The notes below the pieces were generated by a model. The model did not search any database. It was given only the letters and a program-made list of their open reading frames with translations, and had not been told where the DNA came from. A stretch of DNA of 64,000 bases from Spirochaetes bacterium GWB1_60_80. GTDB taxonomy: Bacteria > Spirochaetota > Spirochaetia > Treponematales > UBA12059. The translations under genes and the position numbers were made by a program. The stretch covers positions 1 to 64,000 of the forward strand of contig MIAR01000043.1 of assembly GCA_001829185.1 (NCBI GenBank), in the 5' to 3' direction. Of this stretch, positions 26,027-35,237 are shown in pieces (position 1 is the first letter of the stretch; the number at the start of each line of letters is the position of its first letter).

Positions 26027-27769
26027 ATGAGAAGCTTGTCCGGCATCCCCGCGTCGTCCGGCATTGCCATCGCCAGGGCCTTTGTCTTCCTGGATGACGA
26101 CGAACCCATCATCCCGCGTTACGCGATCGCCGGCAATGAGCTGGCGGGCGAGTGGCAGCGCTTTCAGGTCGCCCTGGAGAAGGCCCGGGAAGACATCGTG
26201 CTGCTGCGCGACCGGGCCAAGCGCGAGATGGGTGACGAGCATTCGGCCATCTTCGACGCCCACCTCTTGATGCTGGAAGACGTCGACCTGCTGGAAAACA
26301 TCGAGAAATCGCTTAACGACAGCCTGCTGAACATCGAGTGGGTGCTGCACCAGTACTCAAGCTCGGTGGTCAGCCAACTGGAGAGCCTGGACGACCCACA
26401 TTTCCAGGAACGCTCCTCCGATGTCCACGACATCACCCATCGCATCCTCAACCACCTGATGTTCCGGGAACGCTTCTCGCTGGCCGACCTGCCGGAGGAC
26501 GTGGTGCTGGTGGCGCACAATCTATTGCCGTCGGACATGATTTCCATGACCCGCCAGCACGTCAAGGCTATCGTCATGGACGCCGGCGGCAAGACCAGCC
26601 ACACCGCCATCCTGGCGCGGGCCTTCGAGATCCCGGCGGTGCTCGGCCTGTCCGGCAGCGTGCGCAGCATCAAGAACGGCGAGATGCTGATCGTCAACGG
26701 CCAGGCCGGCCTGGTCATCGTCGACCCCGACACCGATATGCTGGTGCGTTATGAGAACATCAGGGCGCGGGTCTTGGCCCACAATGACGTGCTGATCGCC
26801 ATGGCCGGCCAGCCGGCCGTCACCAAGGACGGCATTCCGCTGGTGCTCAAGGCCAACATCGAGGTGCCGGACGAGATCGAGACGGTCATCCGCCACGGCG
26901 CGGCCGGCATCGGGCTGTTCCGCTCCGAATTCCTGTTCCTGCAACCGGGCTGGGCGCCGTCCGAGGAAGACCAGTTCTCGGCCTACCGCCGGGTGCTGGC
27001 CGCCATGAACGGCAAGCCGGTCACCATCCGCACCCTCGACGTCGGCGGCGACAAGGTGATGCCCGATATGGCTATGTCGGCCGAAAAGAATCCGCTGCTG
27101 GGCTGGCGGGCCATCCGCTACTGCCTGTTCGACGTCGAGATGTTCCAGAACCAGCTGCGCGCCATCCTGCGGGCCTCGGCTTTTGGCGACGCCCGTATCA
27201 TGTTCCCGATGATCTCCGGACCGGACGAGCTGGACGCCGCCCTGGCCGCCCTCGACGTCGCCAAGCAGGCCTGCCGCGATGCCAAGATCGCCTTCCGGGA
27301 AGACATTCCGGTCGGCATCATGATCGAGATTCCCTCGGCGGCGCTGATCGCCGACATTCTGGCGCGCAAGGTGTCGTTCTTCTCGATCGGCACCAACGAC
27401 CTCATCCAATACACCATCGCCGTGGACCGCGGTAACGAGCGGGTGGCCTACCTGCATGAGCCCTTCCACCCGGCGGTATTGCGCCTCATCAAGCGGGTCA
27501 TCGACGACGGGCACGCCGCCGGCATTTCGGTCTCGATGTGCGGCGAGATGGCCAGCGACCCGGCCGCCGCCATCATCCTCCTGGGCCTCGGCCTGGACGA
27601 GTTCTCGATGTCGGCCGCCTCCATTCCGCTGGTCAAGCGGGTGTTGGGCTCCGTCAACCGTACCGAGGCCAGCGCCATCGCCGCCGCGGTGCTGACCCTG
27701 GAATCGCACCGCCAGGTGGAAGATTTCATGCAACAGCATCTGGGTGGCTTGGCCATTCAGGAAACTTGA
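26027..27769 (+). CDS. ptsI: Phosphoenolpyruvate-protein phosphotransferase (PTS enzyme I)
   Basis: 580 residues, the normal length. The phospho-His domain has GGKTSHTAILAR with the active histidine at 192. The C-terminal PEP-binding barrel has GLFRSEFLFL, TLDVGGDK, SIGTNDLIQY and the catalytic Cys in SMCGEMASDP. It takes phosphate from PEP and passes it to HPr. No ptsH or ptsP-type extra domain is nearby, and in many spirochaetes the PTS proteins serve mainly regulation; that may hold here, since no sugar-specific EII gene is in the window. It is a stand-alone gene with its own promoter. Confidence 0.95.
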   Translation: MRSLSGIPASSGIAIARAFVFLDDDEPIIPRYAIAGNELAGEWQRFQVALEKAREDIVLLRDRAKREMGDEHSAIFDAHLLMLEDVDLLENIEKSLNDSLLNIEWVLHQYSSSVVSQLESLDDPHFQERSSDVHDITHRILNHLMFRERFSLADLPEDVVLVAHNLLPSDMISMTRQHVKAIVMDAGGKTSHTAILARAFEIPAVLGLSGSVRSIKNGEMLIVNGQAGLVIVDPDTDMLVRYENIRARVLAHNDVLIAMAGQPAVTKDGIPLVLKANIEVPDEIETVIRHGAAGIGLFRSEFLFLQPGWAPSEEDQFSAYRRVLAAMNGKPVTIRTLDVGGDKVMPDMAMSAEKNPLLGWRAIRYCLFDVEMFQNQLRAILRASAFGDARIMFPMISGPDELDAALAALDVAKQACRDAKIAFREDIPVGIMIEIPSAALIADILARKVSFFSIGTNDLIQYTIAVDRGNERVAYLHEPFHPAVLRLIKRVIDDGHAAGISVSMCGEMASDPAAAIILLGLGLDEFSMSAASIPLVKRVLGSVNRTEASAIAAAVLTLESHRQVEDFMQQHLGGLAIQET

Positions 27770-27871
27770 TCTCCGATCGGGGTCAAACACGACCGTGCAA
27801 TGCCGGCCGCCCTTGCGGGCAGCGCCCCGATTAACCCAGCATTAACCTAGAAAGACCATAGAGGAAGTATC

Positions 27872-29665
27872 ATGCCAGTGCGCAGAAAAACCGGCCCCAC
27901 CGGTGTCCGGGCCCGTATGAAGGCCACCCAGGAACGTGCCGCCACCAAGCGGACTAGCCGTCCAGCCACCAAAAAAACGACCGAGGCGCCCGAAGAGCGC
28001 GCCAAGCCAGTTGAGCCAGCCGATCCGGCCGGCACCAGCCGCGCCGGCAAACCCGTCGCTAAGCCGGCCGCCAAGTCAGGCGCCAAATCGTCTGCCTCCG
28101 GGCGGGGCTCCGCCAGCAAAACGCCAGCCTCCAGTCGTGGCTCCGCCGTTAAGGGCACGGCCCCCGGTCGCGGCTCCACCACGCGCTCGGGCGGTCGGGC
28201 CGCCGCCGATGGTCCGCGCACCGCCCGCGCCGCCCGCCAGGATCGGCCGGCCGATGCCGCCGGTAGCGCCGGGGGTGAAGACGACCTCCTGAACCTGGAA
28301 ACCCCCAACCGCTGGCAGAATCTGCCGGTGGTGGCGGTGGCAGGCCGGCCAAACGTCGGCAAGTCCACCTTGTTCAACCGCCTGCTGCACCGCCGCCGGG
28401 CCATCGTCGACCCGACGCCAGGCGTGACGCGCGACCCGATCGACGCCCAGTGGCAGCCGGACTGCTGCGATCTGCCCGTCATGCTGGTCGATACCGGCGG
28501 CCTTAAGCTGGAACGCGACAGCATGGACGACCTGGTGGCCGGCAAGAGCTGGGAGCGCATCGAGGCGGCCGACCTGGTGCTGTTCCTGGTCGACGCCGTC
28601 AACATCACGCCGGAGGACGAGGAATTCGCCCGTCAGCTGCGCAAGTACTCGGCTAAACTGGTGCTGGTGGTTAATAAGGCCGACGGCCCGGAGCGCGACG
28701 CCGCCGCCTGGAGCCACGCCGGCTGGGGCTACAAGGACATGGTCTTCGTGTCGGCCGAGCACGGCCGCAATATCGGCGAGCTGGAGGAGCTGATCGTCTC
28801 GCGGTTGGACTGGTCGAAGGTAGAGAGCGCCGTCGACGAGCACGTTGATATCCGTATCGCCATCATGGGCAAGCCGAACGTCGGCAAGTCCACCCTGCTG
28901 AACAAGCTCTTGGGCGAGGAGAAATCGATCGTCTGCGACATGCCCGGCACCACCCGCGACGTGGTGGAAGGTCATTTCGAGCGCAAGGGCCGGCCGTTTA
29001 CGGTGCTGGACACGGCCGGCATCCGCCGCAAGGGCAAGGTCACCGAGAACGTCGAGTACTACTCGGTCAACCGCGCCATCAAGACCCTGGACCGCGCCGA
29101 CGTCGTCATCCTGATGATCGACGCCGTGGAAGGCCTGTCCGAGCAGGACAAGAAAATCGTCAAGTTGGCGACCGACAAGGGGCGCGCCGTCGTCTTTACC
29201 CTCAACAAGTGGGACAAGATGCCGGACGTCAAGAATACGTTTGAAGCCTCGCGCGACAAGCTGCGCTTCTTCTTCGGCCAGATGGCCTACGCGCCGGTGC
29301 TGCAATTGGCGGCCCGCGACGGCGTCGGCCTCGACAAGCTGCTCAATATGTGCGTGGCGCTGTTCGACGAGCTTAACCGCCGCATCGAGACCTCGCGGCT
29401 GAACAAGGCGGTGCACGAGTGGGTGGAGCAGAATCCGCCGCCGGCCAGTACAGCCGGCCGCTTCAAGCTACGCTACGCCGTTCAGACAGCCGTCAATCCG
29501 GTCAGCTTCTCGTTCTTCATCACCAAGCCGGACGCCATTGCCGAGACCTATATTTCCTTCCTGAAGAACAAGCTGCGTTCCGAGCTGGGCTTTGCCCACA
29601 TCCCCCTGGATCTGCAGATCAAGGCCTCGCGCAAGCGTTTTGAGGATCTCGAAAAGAAGGATTGA
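27872..29665 (+). CDS. der: Ribosome biogenesis GTPase Der (EngA) with long basic N-terminal extension
   Basis: 597 residues against about 440-490 in the family. Residues 1 to about 148 are a Lys/Arg/Ala/Pro/Ser/Gly-rich tail without predicted fold. Two tandem GTPase domains follow: GRPNVGKST, DTGG and NKAD in the first, GKPNVGKST, DTAGIRRKGK and NKWD in the second. A KH-like C-terminal domain ends the protein. Der binds the 50S subunit and helps its maturation. All nucleotide motifs are intact. The ATG at 27872 has GAGGAAG upstream, so the extension is probably real; its charge suggests RNA binding. Confidence 0.93.
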   Translation: MPVRRKTGPTGVRARMKATQERAATKRTSRPATKKTTEAPEERAKPVEPADPAGTSRAGKPVAKPAAKSGAKSSASGRGSASKTPASSRGSAVKGTAPGRGSTTRSGGRAAADGPRTARAARQDRPADAAGSAGGEDDLLNLETPNRWQNLPVVAVAGRPNVGKSTLFNRLLHRRRAIVDPTPGVTRDPIDAQWQPDCCDLPVMLVDTGGLKLERDSMDDLVAGKSWERIEAADLVLFLVDAVNITPEDEEFARQLRKYSAKLVLVVNKADGPERDAAAWSHAGWGYKDMVFVSAEHGRNIGELEELIVSRLDWSKVESAVDEHVDIRIAIMGKPNVGKSTLLNKLLGEEKSIVCDMPGTTRDVVEGHFERKGRPFTVLDTAGIRRKGKVTENVEYYSVNRAIKTLDRADVVILMIDAVEGLSEQDKKIVKLATDKGRAVVFTLNKWDKMPDVKNTFEASRDKLRFFFGQMAYAPVLQLAARDGVGLDKLLNMCVALFDELNRRIETSRLNKAVHEWVEQNPPPASTAGRFKLRYAVQTAVNPVSFSFFITKPDAIAETYISFLKNKLRSELGFAHIPLDLQIKASRKRFEDLEKKD

Positions 29666-29669
29666 AGCC

Positions 29670-30053
29670 ATGCCAGGCGAGAGGCCGGAGACTGGACCAT
29701 ACCGGACCGGGCAGATCGTCGAGCTGCTGGCCATTCCGGAGCACGTGCTGCGTTACTGGGAAAAGGCGCTGCCTTTCCTGGCGCCGCAGCGCAGCTTCGG
29801 CCGACGCCAGTACAGCCCGTCCGAGGTGGCCCTGCTCTGCCGGGTGCGCCACCTGGTGCGGCAGCGCGGCCTGGGCCTGGAAGCCGTCCAGTCCCAGCTC
29901 TTGGCCGAGCGCTCTGGAGAAGGCGCCGAGTGGGCGGCCCGCTTGACCGAGTTGCGCGTTGCCTTGATTGAGGCCTGGTTCGCCTCGCGCCGCCTGACTG
30001 CCCGGGTAGCTGGCGGCGGTCGGTCGGCGCCGCTGGCGGCCGGCCAGCCCTGA
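29670..30053 (+). CDS. MerR-family DNA-binding protein
   Basis: 127 residues. An N-terminal winged-helix MerR domain (YRTGQIVELLAIPEHVLRYWEKALPFLAP, RQYSPSEVALLCRVRHLV) and a short helix, then a basic Ala/Gly/Arg tail without a recognised effector domain or metal-binding cysteines. It starts 4 nt after the der stop codon, so it is probably co-transcribed with der. The adjacent ABC exporter has a palindromic site at its promoter (30101-30122), which makes the exporter a possible target. The effector is unknown. Confidence 0.8.
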   Translation: MPGERPETGPYRTGQIVELLAIPEHVLRYWEKALPFLAPQRSFGRRQYSPSEVALLCRVRHLVRQRGLGLEAVQSQLLAERSGEGAEWAARLTELRVALIEAWFASRRLTARVAGGGRSAPLAAGQP

Positions 30054-30072
30054 TAAATAATGTCGATTTCCC

Positions 30073-30101
30073 TTGTCAAAACCTATTATGCCTTGTATTA
30101 T
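30073..30101 (+). promoter_or_regulatory. Promoter of the ABC exporter operon
   Basis: TTGTCA (30073-30078), 17 nt, TATTAT (30096-30101). It gives a leader of about 130 nt before the first exporter gene. Confidence 0.65.
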
Positions 30102-30122
30102 ACGGTAACGGTTATTACCGTA
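30101..30122. promoter_or_regulatory. Palindromic operator candidate
   Basis: TACGGTAA and TTACCGTA are perfect inverted repeats separated by 6 nt. They overlap the end of the -10 box and the expected transcription start, where a bound protein would block transcription. Confidence 0.5.
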
Positions 30123-30239
30123 GTATATTTCATGCTTGAGATCCTGACTATCCAAAGTTCCATCAAGGCCGACAGGCTTGGTGGCCGCGCCCGGTAACGG
30201 GGCTTGGACGGCGGGAAGGGCAGTGAATCGGGGGTAGTT

Positions 30240-31886
30240 ATGAGAAATTTGCTATTAAAGCGGCCGCAGGCCTTGGCGCGCTACGTGCTGGCCTGCTTTT
30301 TCCCGGTGGCCACCGAATTGTTGGCCGTCTGGGGCTTTGCCCGCCTGATCGGCAGCATCCAAGTGGGGCGGATGGATTATTTCTGGCAAAGCCTGTGGCT
30401 GACCATCGGTCTCGGTCTTCTGGGCATTGGCCTGTTCATCAGTTCGCGCTTCATGCGTATCGGCTTCATGCGCGACACCATCCTGGACGTCCGCTTGTCC
30501 GCCTTCGACAAGATCCTGTCCCATTCGTACGACACGTTCAACCGCCAATCCAAGGAAGTCTATCTTTCCCATCTCATCAATGACGTCAACACTTTTGAGC
30601 GCGACTTTTTCCTGACCCTCCTGAACGTCATTTTCGCGGCCGGGCGTTATGTCTTCGCCATCGTCATCATCCTGACCATGGACGTCTGGTTCGCGCTCGG
30701 CACCGTGGCGGCCTCCCTGCTGCTCTACCTGGTCAGCGCCCGCTTCGAGAAGCGCACCGTGCGCATCAAGGAAGAGCTGTCGACCAACAGCGAACGCTTC
30801 ACGGTCGAGCTGGCCAACACCTTCAACGGGTTGGAAATCCTCAAGCTGAACCGGGTGGAGGGCAAATTCCTCCGTAAGACGCTGGCCTCGATCGACCGCA
30901 TCGAGCGCAAGAAACTGGATTTCGCCGTCTTTACCGAGGGGCAGCGCAGCCTGACCGGCTTCCTGTCCAATCTGGTGTTCGTGGCCATGCTGGTCTACCT
31001 GTTGACCCGCGGCTTCGACGGCCTGTCGCTCACCCTGCTCACCCTGCAGCTCCAGCTGGCGGCCAGCTGCGTCATGCCGGTCGGCGCGGTGATGCCGATG
31101 TTCAACGAGCTGAAGGCCTCCCTGGCCATTTACCGCAAGATCACCGCCAGCCAGCCGGAAGCGGCCGGGGCCGTCCGCCGGATCCAGCCCTACCACTTCA
31201 GCCAGCGCATCGAGGCCCAGGGCCTGTCGTTCGCCTATGCCGACCAGGCGATCCTGCGCGACGTTAACCTGCGCCTGGAGAAGGGCCGCAAGTACCTGGT
31301 GCGCGGCGCCAGCGGCTCAGGCAAGTCGACGCTGCTCAAGCTGCTGTCCATGGTGCAAGCTGGCTACTCCGGAGCGCTGACCCTGGACGGCGTGCCCTAC
31401 AGTCAAGTGGATGAAGCCGGCTTTAACGCCAACATCGCCTTCATCTACCAGGATGTCTTCCTGTTTGAAGACACCATCCGCAACAACATCACCCTCTTCA
31501 AGCCGGCCAGCGACAGCCACCTGCAGGCGGTGGCCGAAAAGGCCGGCCTAGCCGACCTGGTGGCCAGCCGCGGTCAGGGGCTGGAAGAACCGCTGCTGGA
31601 GAACGGCAAGAACCTGTCCGGCGGCCAGCGGCAGCGTATTTCCATCGCCCGGGCCATCTTCAAGCAGGCCGAGCTGCTGTTTGTGGACGAAGGCACGGCC
31701 AGCCTGAACGAGGAGTTGGGGCGGGCGGTGGAAGAAACCATTCTGGCTTTGGACAGCACGGTGCTGGCGGTATCGCACCGGCATTATCCGGGCGTCACCG
31801 AGCGCTACGACTACGTCCTGGAACTGGTCAACGGGCGGGTGGTGCAGTACGCGGCCGCCGACTATTTCGAGGCGGTGGCGGTATGA
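30240..31886 (+). CDS. ABC exporter subunit 1 (membrane domain fused to ATPase)
   Basis: 548 residues: about six membrane helices in the first 300 residues, then an ATPase with Walker A GASGSGKST, signature LSGGQRQRIS and Walker B LLFVDEGTAS. The residue after the Walker B aspartate is Glu, so this site should be hydrolytic. It is a type IV (MsbA/LmrA-like) half-transporter that pairs with the product of the next gene, whose start overlaps its stop by ATGA. Exported substrate unknown; lipids, peptides or drugs are possible. The ATG at 30240 has a G-rich ribosome binding site (GGGGGT). Confidence 0.88.
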   Translation: MRNLLLKRPQALARYVLACFFPVATELLAVWGFARLIGSIQVGRMDYFWQSLWLTIGLGLLGIGLFISSRFMRIGFMRDTILDVRLSAFDKILSHSYDTFNRQSKEVYLSHLINDVNTFERDFFLTLLNVIFAAGRYVFAIVIILTMDVWFALGTVAASLLLYLVSARFEKRTVRIKEELSTNSERFTVELANTFNGLEILKLNRVEGKFLRKTLASIDRIERKKLDFAVFTEGQRSLTGFLSNLVFVAMLVYLLTRGFDGLSLTLLTLQLQLAASCVMPVGAVMPMFNELKASLAIYRKITASQPEAAGAVRRIQPYHFSQRIEAQGLSFAYADQAILRDVNLRLEKGRKYLVRGASGSGKSTLLKLLSMVQAGYSGALTLDGVPYSQVDEAGFNANIAFIYQDVFLFEDTIRNNITLFKPASDSHLQAVAEKAGLADLVASRGQGLEEPLLENGKNLSGGQRQRISIARAIFKQAELLFVDEGTASLNEELGRAVEETILALDSTVLAVSHRHYPGVTERYDYVLELVNGRVVQYAAADYFEAVAV

Positions 31887-33502
31887 AAAAAGCTATGCGC
31901 CGAGCCTGGCCGCTGTTGCTGGCGGTGGTCGCGGCCGCGGCCATCGCGGCGGCCCTGGAGGGCCTGTTGGCCATCTACGCCATGCACGCCGTCGACGCCA
32001 TGTTCCAGCGTGATCGCGCCGCCTTCAATGAAACTGTCCGCAGCCTGCTGCTCGTCGCCGGCGGCCTGATCCCGGCCATGCTGCTGCTGGCGGCCTGCCG
32101 CGGCTGGTTTAAGCGCCGGGCGGCTGTCGCCGCCAAGGTCGATTACGTGCGCCGGCTGTTCAGCAAGCATATCAACGAGTTCCAGGCCGAGAACAACGCC
32201 GGCTACGTCTCGATCCTGACTAACGACTGCAATACTATCGAAGCCGATTACATTGACGGCATCTACGCCTGCGTGGTGGGAATCATCAATTTCGGCGTGG
32301 CTGTCCTGGTGATCGGCCTGGTCAGCCCTTGGGCCTTGGTGGCAGGCGTCGTAGTCAGCGTCGTCAGCGCCGTGTTGTCGGGCCTAATCGCCAAACCGAT
32401 GCAGCGTCATCAGGCTCAGCGCAGCGAGATGTACGCCACCTATACCGCCTACATCAAGGAAGCGCTTAGCGCCTTCCATATCATCAAGGGGAACGACCTA
32501 ACCGGCAAGGTGCGGGCCGACTACCGCGCCAAGAGTAGCGCAATCCAGCACAAGGGATACCTTATCGACCGCCTACTGACTTGGATGATCTCGCTGAATC
32601 GCCTTAATTTTGTGCTGACCTTTATCGGATTGATGGGCGCCACCGTTTTCATGGGGCTCAAGGGTATCATCACCGTTGGCGGTGTCATCCTGATAATCAC
32701 CAACGTGGAGCGCCTGATGAACCCGCTGGAGAAGCTGGGTGAGAGTCTGCCCAAGATTTTCGGCACGGCTAAACTGTTCGCCCGCATCGAGGGCACGCTC
32801 CAGAATCGGGACGACCATCCGGAAACGGTGGCCGCCGACCGCCTCGACGGAGCGCTCCACGTGGATGGCGTGTCGTTTAGCTTCGCTGACAACGACGTGC
32901 TCCGCGACGTGAATCTGCGGCTGGAGAAAGGCGGCAAGTACCTGGTGGTGGGGCCGTCGGGTGGTGGCAAGACCACCCTGCTCAAGCTGCTGCGCAAGTA
33001 TTACGCGCCGCAAAGCGGGCGCCTGCTCCTGGGCGACCAGGATCTGCGCGCCGTCACCAAAGACAGCTATTTCCGGCGCATCGCCAATGTCGAGCAGCAG
33101 GTTTTCCTGTTCGAGGATACCGTGCGCCACAACTTGACGCTTTACAAGGACTACCCGGACGACATGCTGTCGATGGCGCTGGACCGGGCTGGCCTGCGCG
33201 AATTCCTGGAGCGCCTGCCGCAGGGCCTGGATAGCCTGATACTCGAGAACGGGAAAAACATTTCCGGCGGCGAGCGCAGCCGCCTGGCCATTGCCCGCGC
33301 CTTACTGAACCGCGCCGACATCATTTTCCTGGACGAGGCCTTCGCCAGTCTGGACGCCAGCGCGGCCCGGGCCATCGAGCGTACCCTGCTGGAGCTACAC
33401 GGCATCACCGTGGTGAATGTTTCCCACGTCAGTTTCCCGGATACCAGGCCGCTGTATACCAAAGTGGTTACCGTCAAGAACAAAGGCGTCCAGGTCGCCT
33501 GA
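31883..33502 (+). CDS. ABC exporter subunit 2 (membrane domain fused to ATPase)
   Basis: 539 residues with the same layout as subunit 1: about six membrane helices (residues 10-300) and an ATPase with GPSGGGKTT, ISGGERSRLAIARAL and IIFLDEAFAS. Both ATPase halves keep DE after Walker B, so neither site looks degenerate, unlike in many heterodimeric exporters. The shared sequence LEKGxKYLV and YxDV/FLFEDTxRxN show that the two genes arose by duplication. Stop and start codons of the pair overlap by 4 nt, which favours a heterodimer made in equal amounts. Confidence 0.88.
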   Translation: MKKAMRRAWPLLLAVVAAAAIAAALEGLLAIYAMHAVDAMFQRDRAAFNETVRSLLLVAGGLIPAMLLLAACRGWFKRRAAVAAKVDYVRRLFSKHINEFQAENNAGYVSILTNDCNTIEADYIDGIYACVVGIINFGVAVLVIGLVSPWALVAGVVVSVVSAVLSGLIAKPMQRHQAQRSEMYATYTAYIKEALSAFHIIKGNDLTGKVRADYRAKSSAIQHKGYLIDRLLTWMISLNRLNFVLTFIGLMGATVFMGLKGIITVGGVILIITNVERLMNPLEKLGESLPKIFGTAKLFARIEGTLQNRDDHPETVAADRLDGALHVDGVSFSFADNDVLRDVNLRLEKGGKYLVVGPSGGGKTTLLKLLRKYYAPQSGRLLLGDQDLRAVTKDSYFRRIANVEQQVFLFEDTVRHNLTLYKDYPDDMLSMALDRAGLREFLERLPQGLDSLILENGKNISGGERSRLAIARALLNRADIIFLDEAFASLDASAARAIERTLLELHGITVVNVSHVSFPDTRPLYTKVVTVKNKGVQVA

Positions 33503-33637
33503 CTCTGCTCCTGCCTGACCCTGCGTGTCTGTCTGGCCTTGCCAACCGTTTACGGCCGGCGCGCCAGGCGCCCGGGGATCGGGGTGGTCACTTCTATATA
33601 ACCAAGCGCCGCAAGGCCTGGCGACGGTTTTTTTGGC

Positions 33638-33666
33638 TTGTCAATTCGGCAATCTCCATTTACTAT
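33638..33666 (+). promoter_or_regulatory. Promoter of pepD
   Basis: TTGTCA (33638-33643), 17 nt, TACTAT (33661-33666), about 58 nt before the ATG. The same hexamer pair and spacing recur in front of the PilZ gene (36030-36058). Confidence 0.65.
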
Positions 33667-33724
33667 GATTGTAACGCGTATCCCTGCCGCGGCCGGGTAT
33701 CGAAAAATCTGTCTGGAGGTATAC

Positions 33725-35191
33725 ATGTCGATCCCTGCCCTTGAACCCAAAGCCGTCTGGACTAATTTTCTGTCCATCTGCGGTATTCCCCGTGGCTCTG
33801 GCAACGAGGCCGCCATCGCCGACTGGTTGTTGCTCCGCGCCCGCAGCCTGGGTCTGGAAGCCAGCCAGGATGCGGTCGGCAACGTCATCATCCGCAAGCC
33901 GGCCAGTCGTGATCGCGAATTCCGCAACGGTGTGGTGCTGCAAGCCCACATGGACATGGTATGTCAAGCCGCCAACGGCGTGGATCACGATTTCAAACGC
34001 GACCCGATCCGACCGCAGATTCTGGCGGACGACCCGGATTGGATGCTGGCGCGCGGTACCACGCTGGGCGCCGACAATGGCATCGGCATGGCTGCCATCC
34101 TGGCGGTGCTGGAGGCCACCGATCTGGTGCACGGCCCGCTGGAAGCGCTGTTTACGGTTAACGAGGAAAACGGCATGAGCGGCGCCCGCGGTTTGAAGCC
34201 GGATAGCCTGAAAGGCAACTATGTATTGAATTTGGACAGCGAGGCGATCGACGAATTGACTATCGGCTGTGCCGGTTCGCTGCGCGCCAACGCCCGCTTG
34301 GAGTTGCCAGCCCTGCCGGCCGGACCAGGCCTGGCTTGGATTGAGTTGGCCATCAATGGCTTGCAGGGTGGACACTCCGGCGTGGACATCGCCAAGCAAC
34401 GGGCTAACGCCAGCCGGCTCTTGGCCAGGATGCTGACTGGTCTGCCCGTGGAAATTCGCCTGGCCAGCCTGGTCGGGGGCAACGCTCTGAATGCTATCCC
34501 TCGCCAGGCGGAAGCCTTGCTGTGCGTACCGGCTGCCAGCCTGATGGCCGTCCAGGCCGCCGTCGTTGGCCTGGCCGACGAAGTCCGACGCGAGCTGGCC
34601 GTCGTTGAGCCGCAGTTCAGTTGCGGTCTGGCGCCGGGCCGCGCCGCCGCCGCCTGCCTGTCGCCCGCCGACAGCCAGCGGGCCTTGCGGCTGCTGCTGG
34701 AATTGCCGAACGGCTTGCAGTCGATGGATGCCAAGCTACCTAACACTATTCGTACGTCGCTCAATCTTGGTATTACCAGCTTGGCGCCGTCCAGCTCGGG
34801 CCAGTTCGAATTGTCGCTGGGGCTGCTGGTACGCAGTTCCGACGAGGCCGAGAAGTTGGCCTTGGCGGCGACTATCGAGGCGGCTTGCCAGGCGGCTGGC
34901 GGCCGGCTGGAACGCCTCAGTGTCAGTCCGGCCTGGCAGCCGGAATGGGATAGCCCGCTGTTGAAGACGGCCTGCGCGGTCTTCAAACAAGTCCACGGAG
35001 CGGAAGCCAACTTGACGGTGACGCACGGCGGCTTGGAGTGCGGCTTGTTCCGGCCGCTCTATCCGCGCTGGCAGATGGTGTCGTTGGGACCGAACCTGCG
35101 CTTTGCGCATTCACCGGATGAAGCGTTGCACATTCCGAGCGTGGCGGAATTCTGGCGCTACCTGGTGGCTCTGCTGCGCGAACTGCAATAA
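33725..35191 (+). CDS. pepD: Aminoacyl-histidine dipeptidase (M20 family)
   Basis: 488 residues, the family length. Metal ligands and catalytic groups are seen in QAHMDMV, GADNGIG, the Glu-Glu pair of VNEENGMSGA and LDSEAID. The ATG at 33725 follows GGAGG by 6 nt. PepD is a cytosolic zinc peptidase that splits dipeptides such as carnosine and other Xaa-His peptides, providing amino acids. The gene is single, with its own promoter, and convergent with the PilZ gene. Confidence 0.92.
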   Translation: MSIPALEPKAVWTNFLSICGIPRGSGNEAAIADWLLLRARSLGLEASQDAVGNVIIRKPASRDREFRNGVVLQAHMDMVCQAANGVDHDFKRDPIRPQILADDPDWMLARGTTLGADNGIGMAAILAVLEATDLVHGPLEALFTVNEENGMSGARGLKPDSLKGNYVLNLDSEAIDELTIGCAGSLRANARLELPALPAGPGLAWIELAINGLQGGHSGVDIAKQRANASRLLARMLTGLPVEIRLASLVGGNALNAIPRQAEALLCVPAASLMAVQAAVVGLADEVRRELAVVEPQFSCGLAPGRAAAACLSPADSQRALRLLLELPNGLQSMDAKLPNTIRTSLNLGITSLAPSSSGQFELSLGLLVRSSDEAEKLALAATIEAACQAAGGRLERLSVSPAWQPEWDSPLLKTACAVFKQVHGAEANLTVTHGGLECGLFRPLYPRWQMVSLGPNLRFAHSPDEALHIPSVAEFWRYLVALLRELQ

Positions 35192-35237
35192 GGGGGAGGG
35201 CTAGCCCAAGCGTCTGGCTTGAGCCGGGCGCCTCGGT

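Noticed and set aside
27770-27871. Search for a small RNA or terminator between ptsI and der
   Set aside because: Only a short GCCC/GGGC stem without T-run is present.
28076-29416. 446-codon frame opposite der
   Set aside because: It is antisense to conserved GTPase domains and has a His/Asp-rich composition typical of shadows.
30255-31196. Long open frame opposite the first ABC exporter gene
   Set aside because: High-GC DNA with strong codon bias gives long antisense frames. This one lacks a recognisable domain, while the plus-strand frame has all ABC motifs.
33606-33637. Possible terminator behind the ABC exporter operon
   Set aside because: A T-run is present, but the only stem in front of it is 4 bp (CGCC/GGCG) with a long loop, too weak to call.
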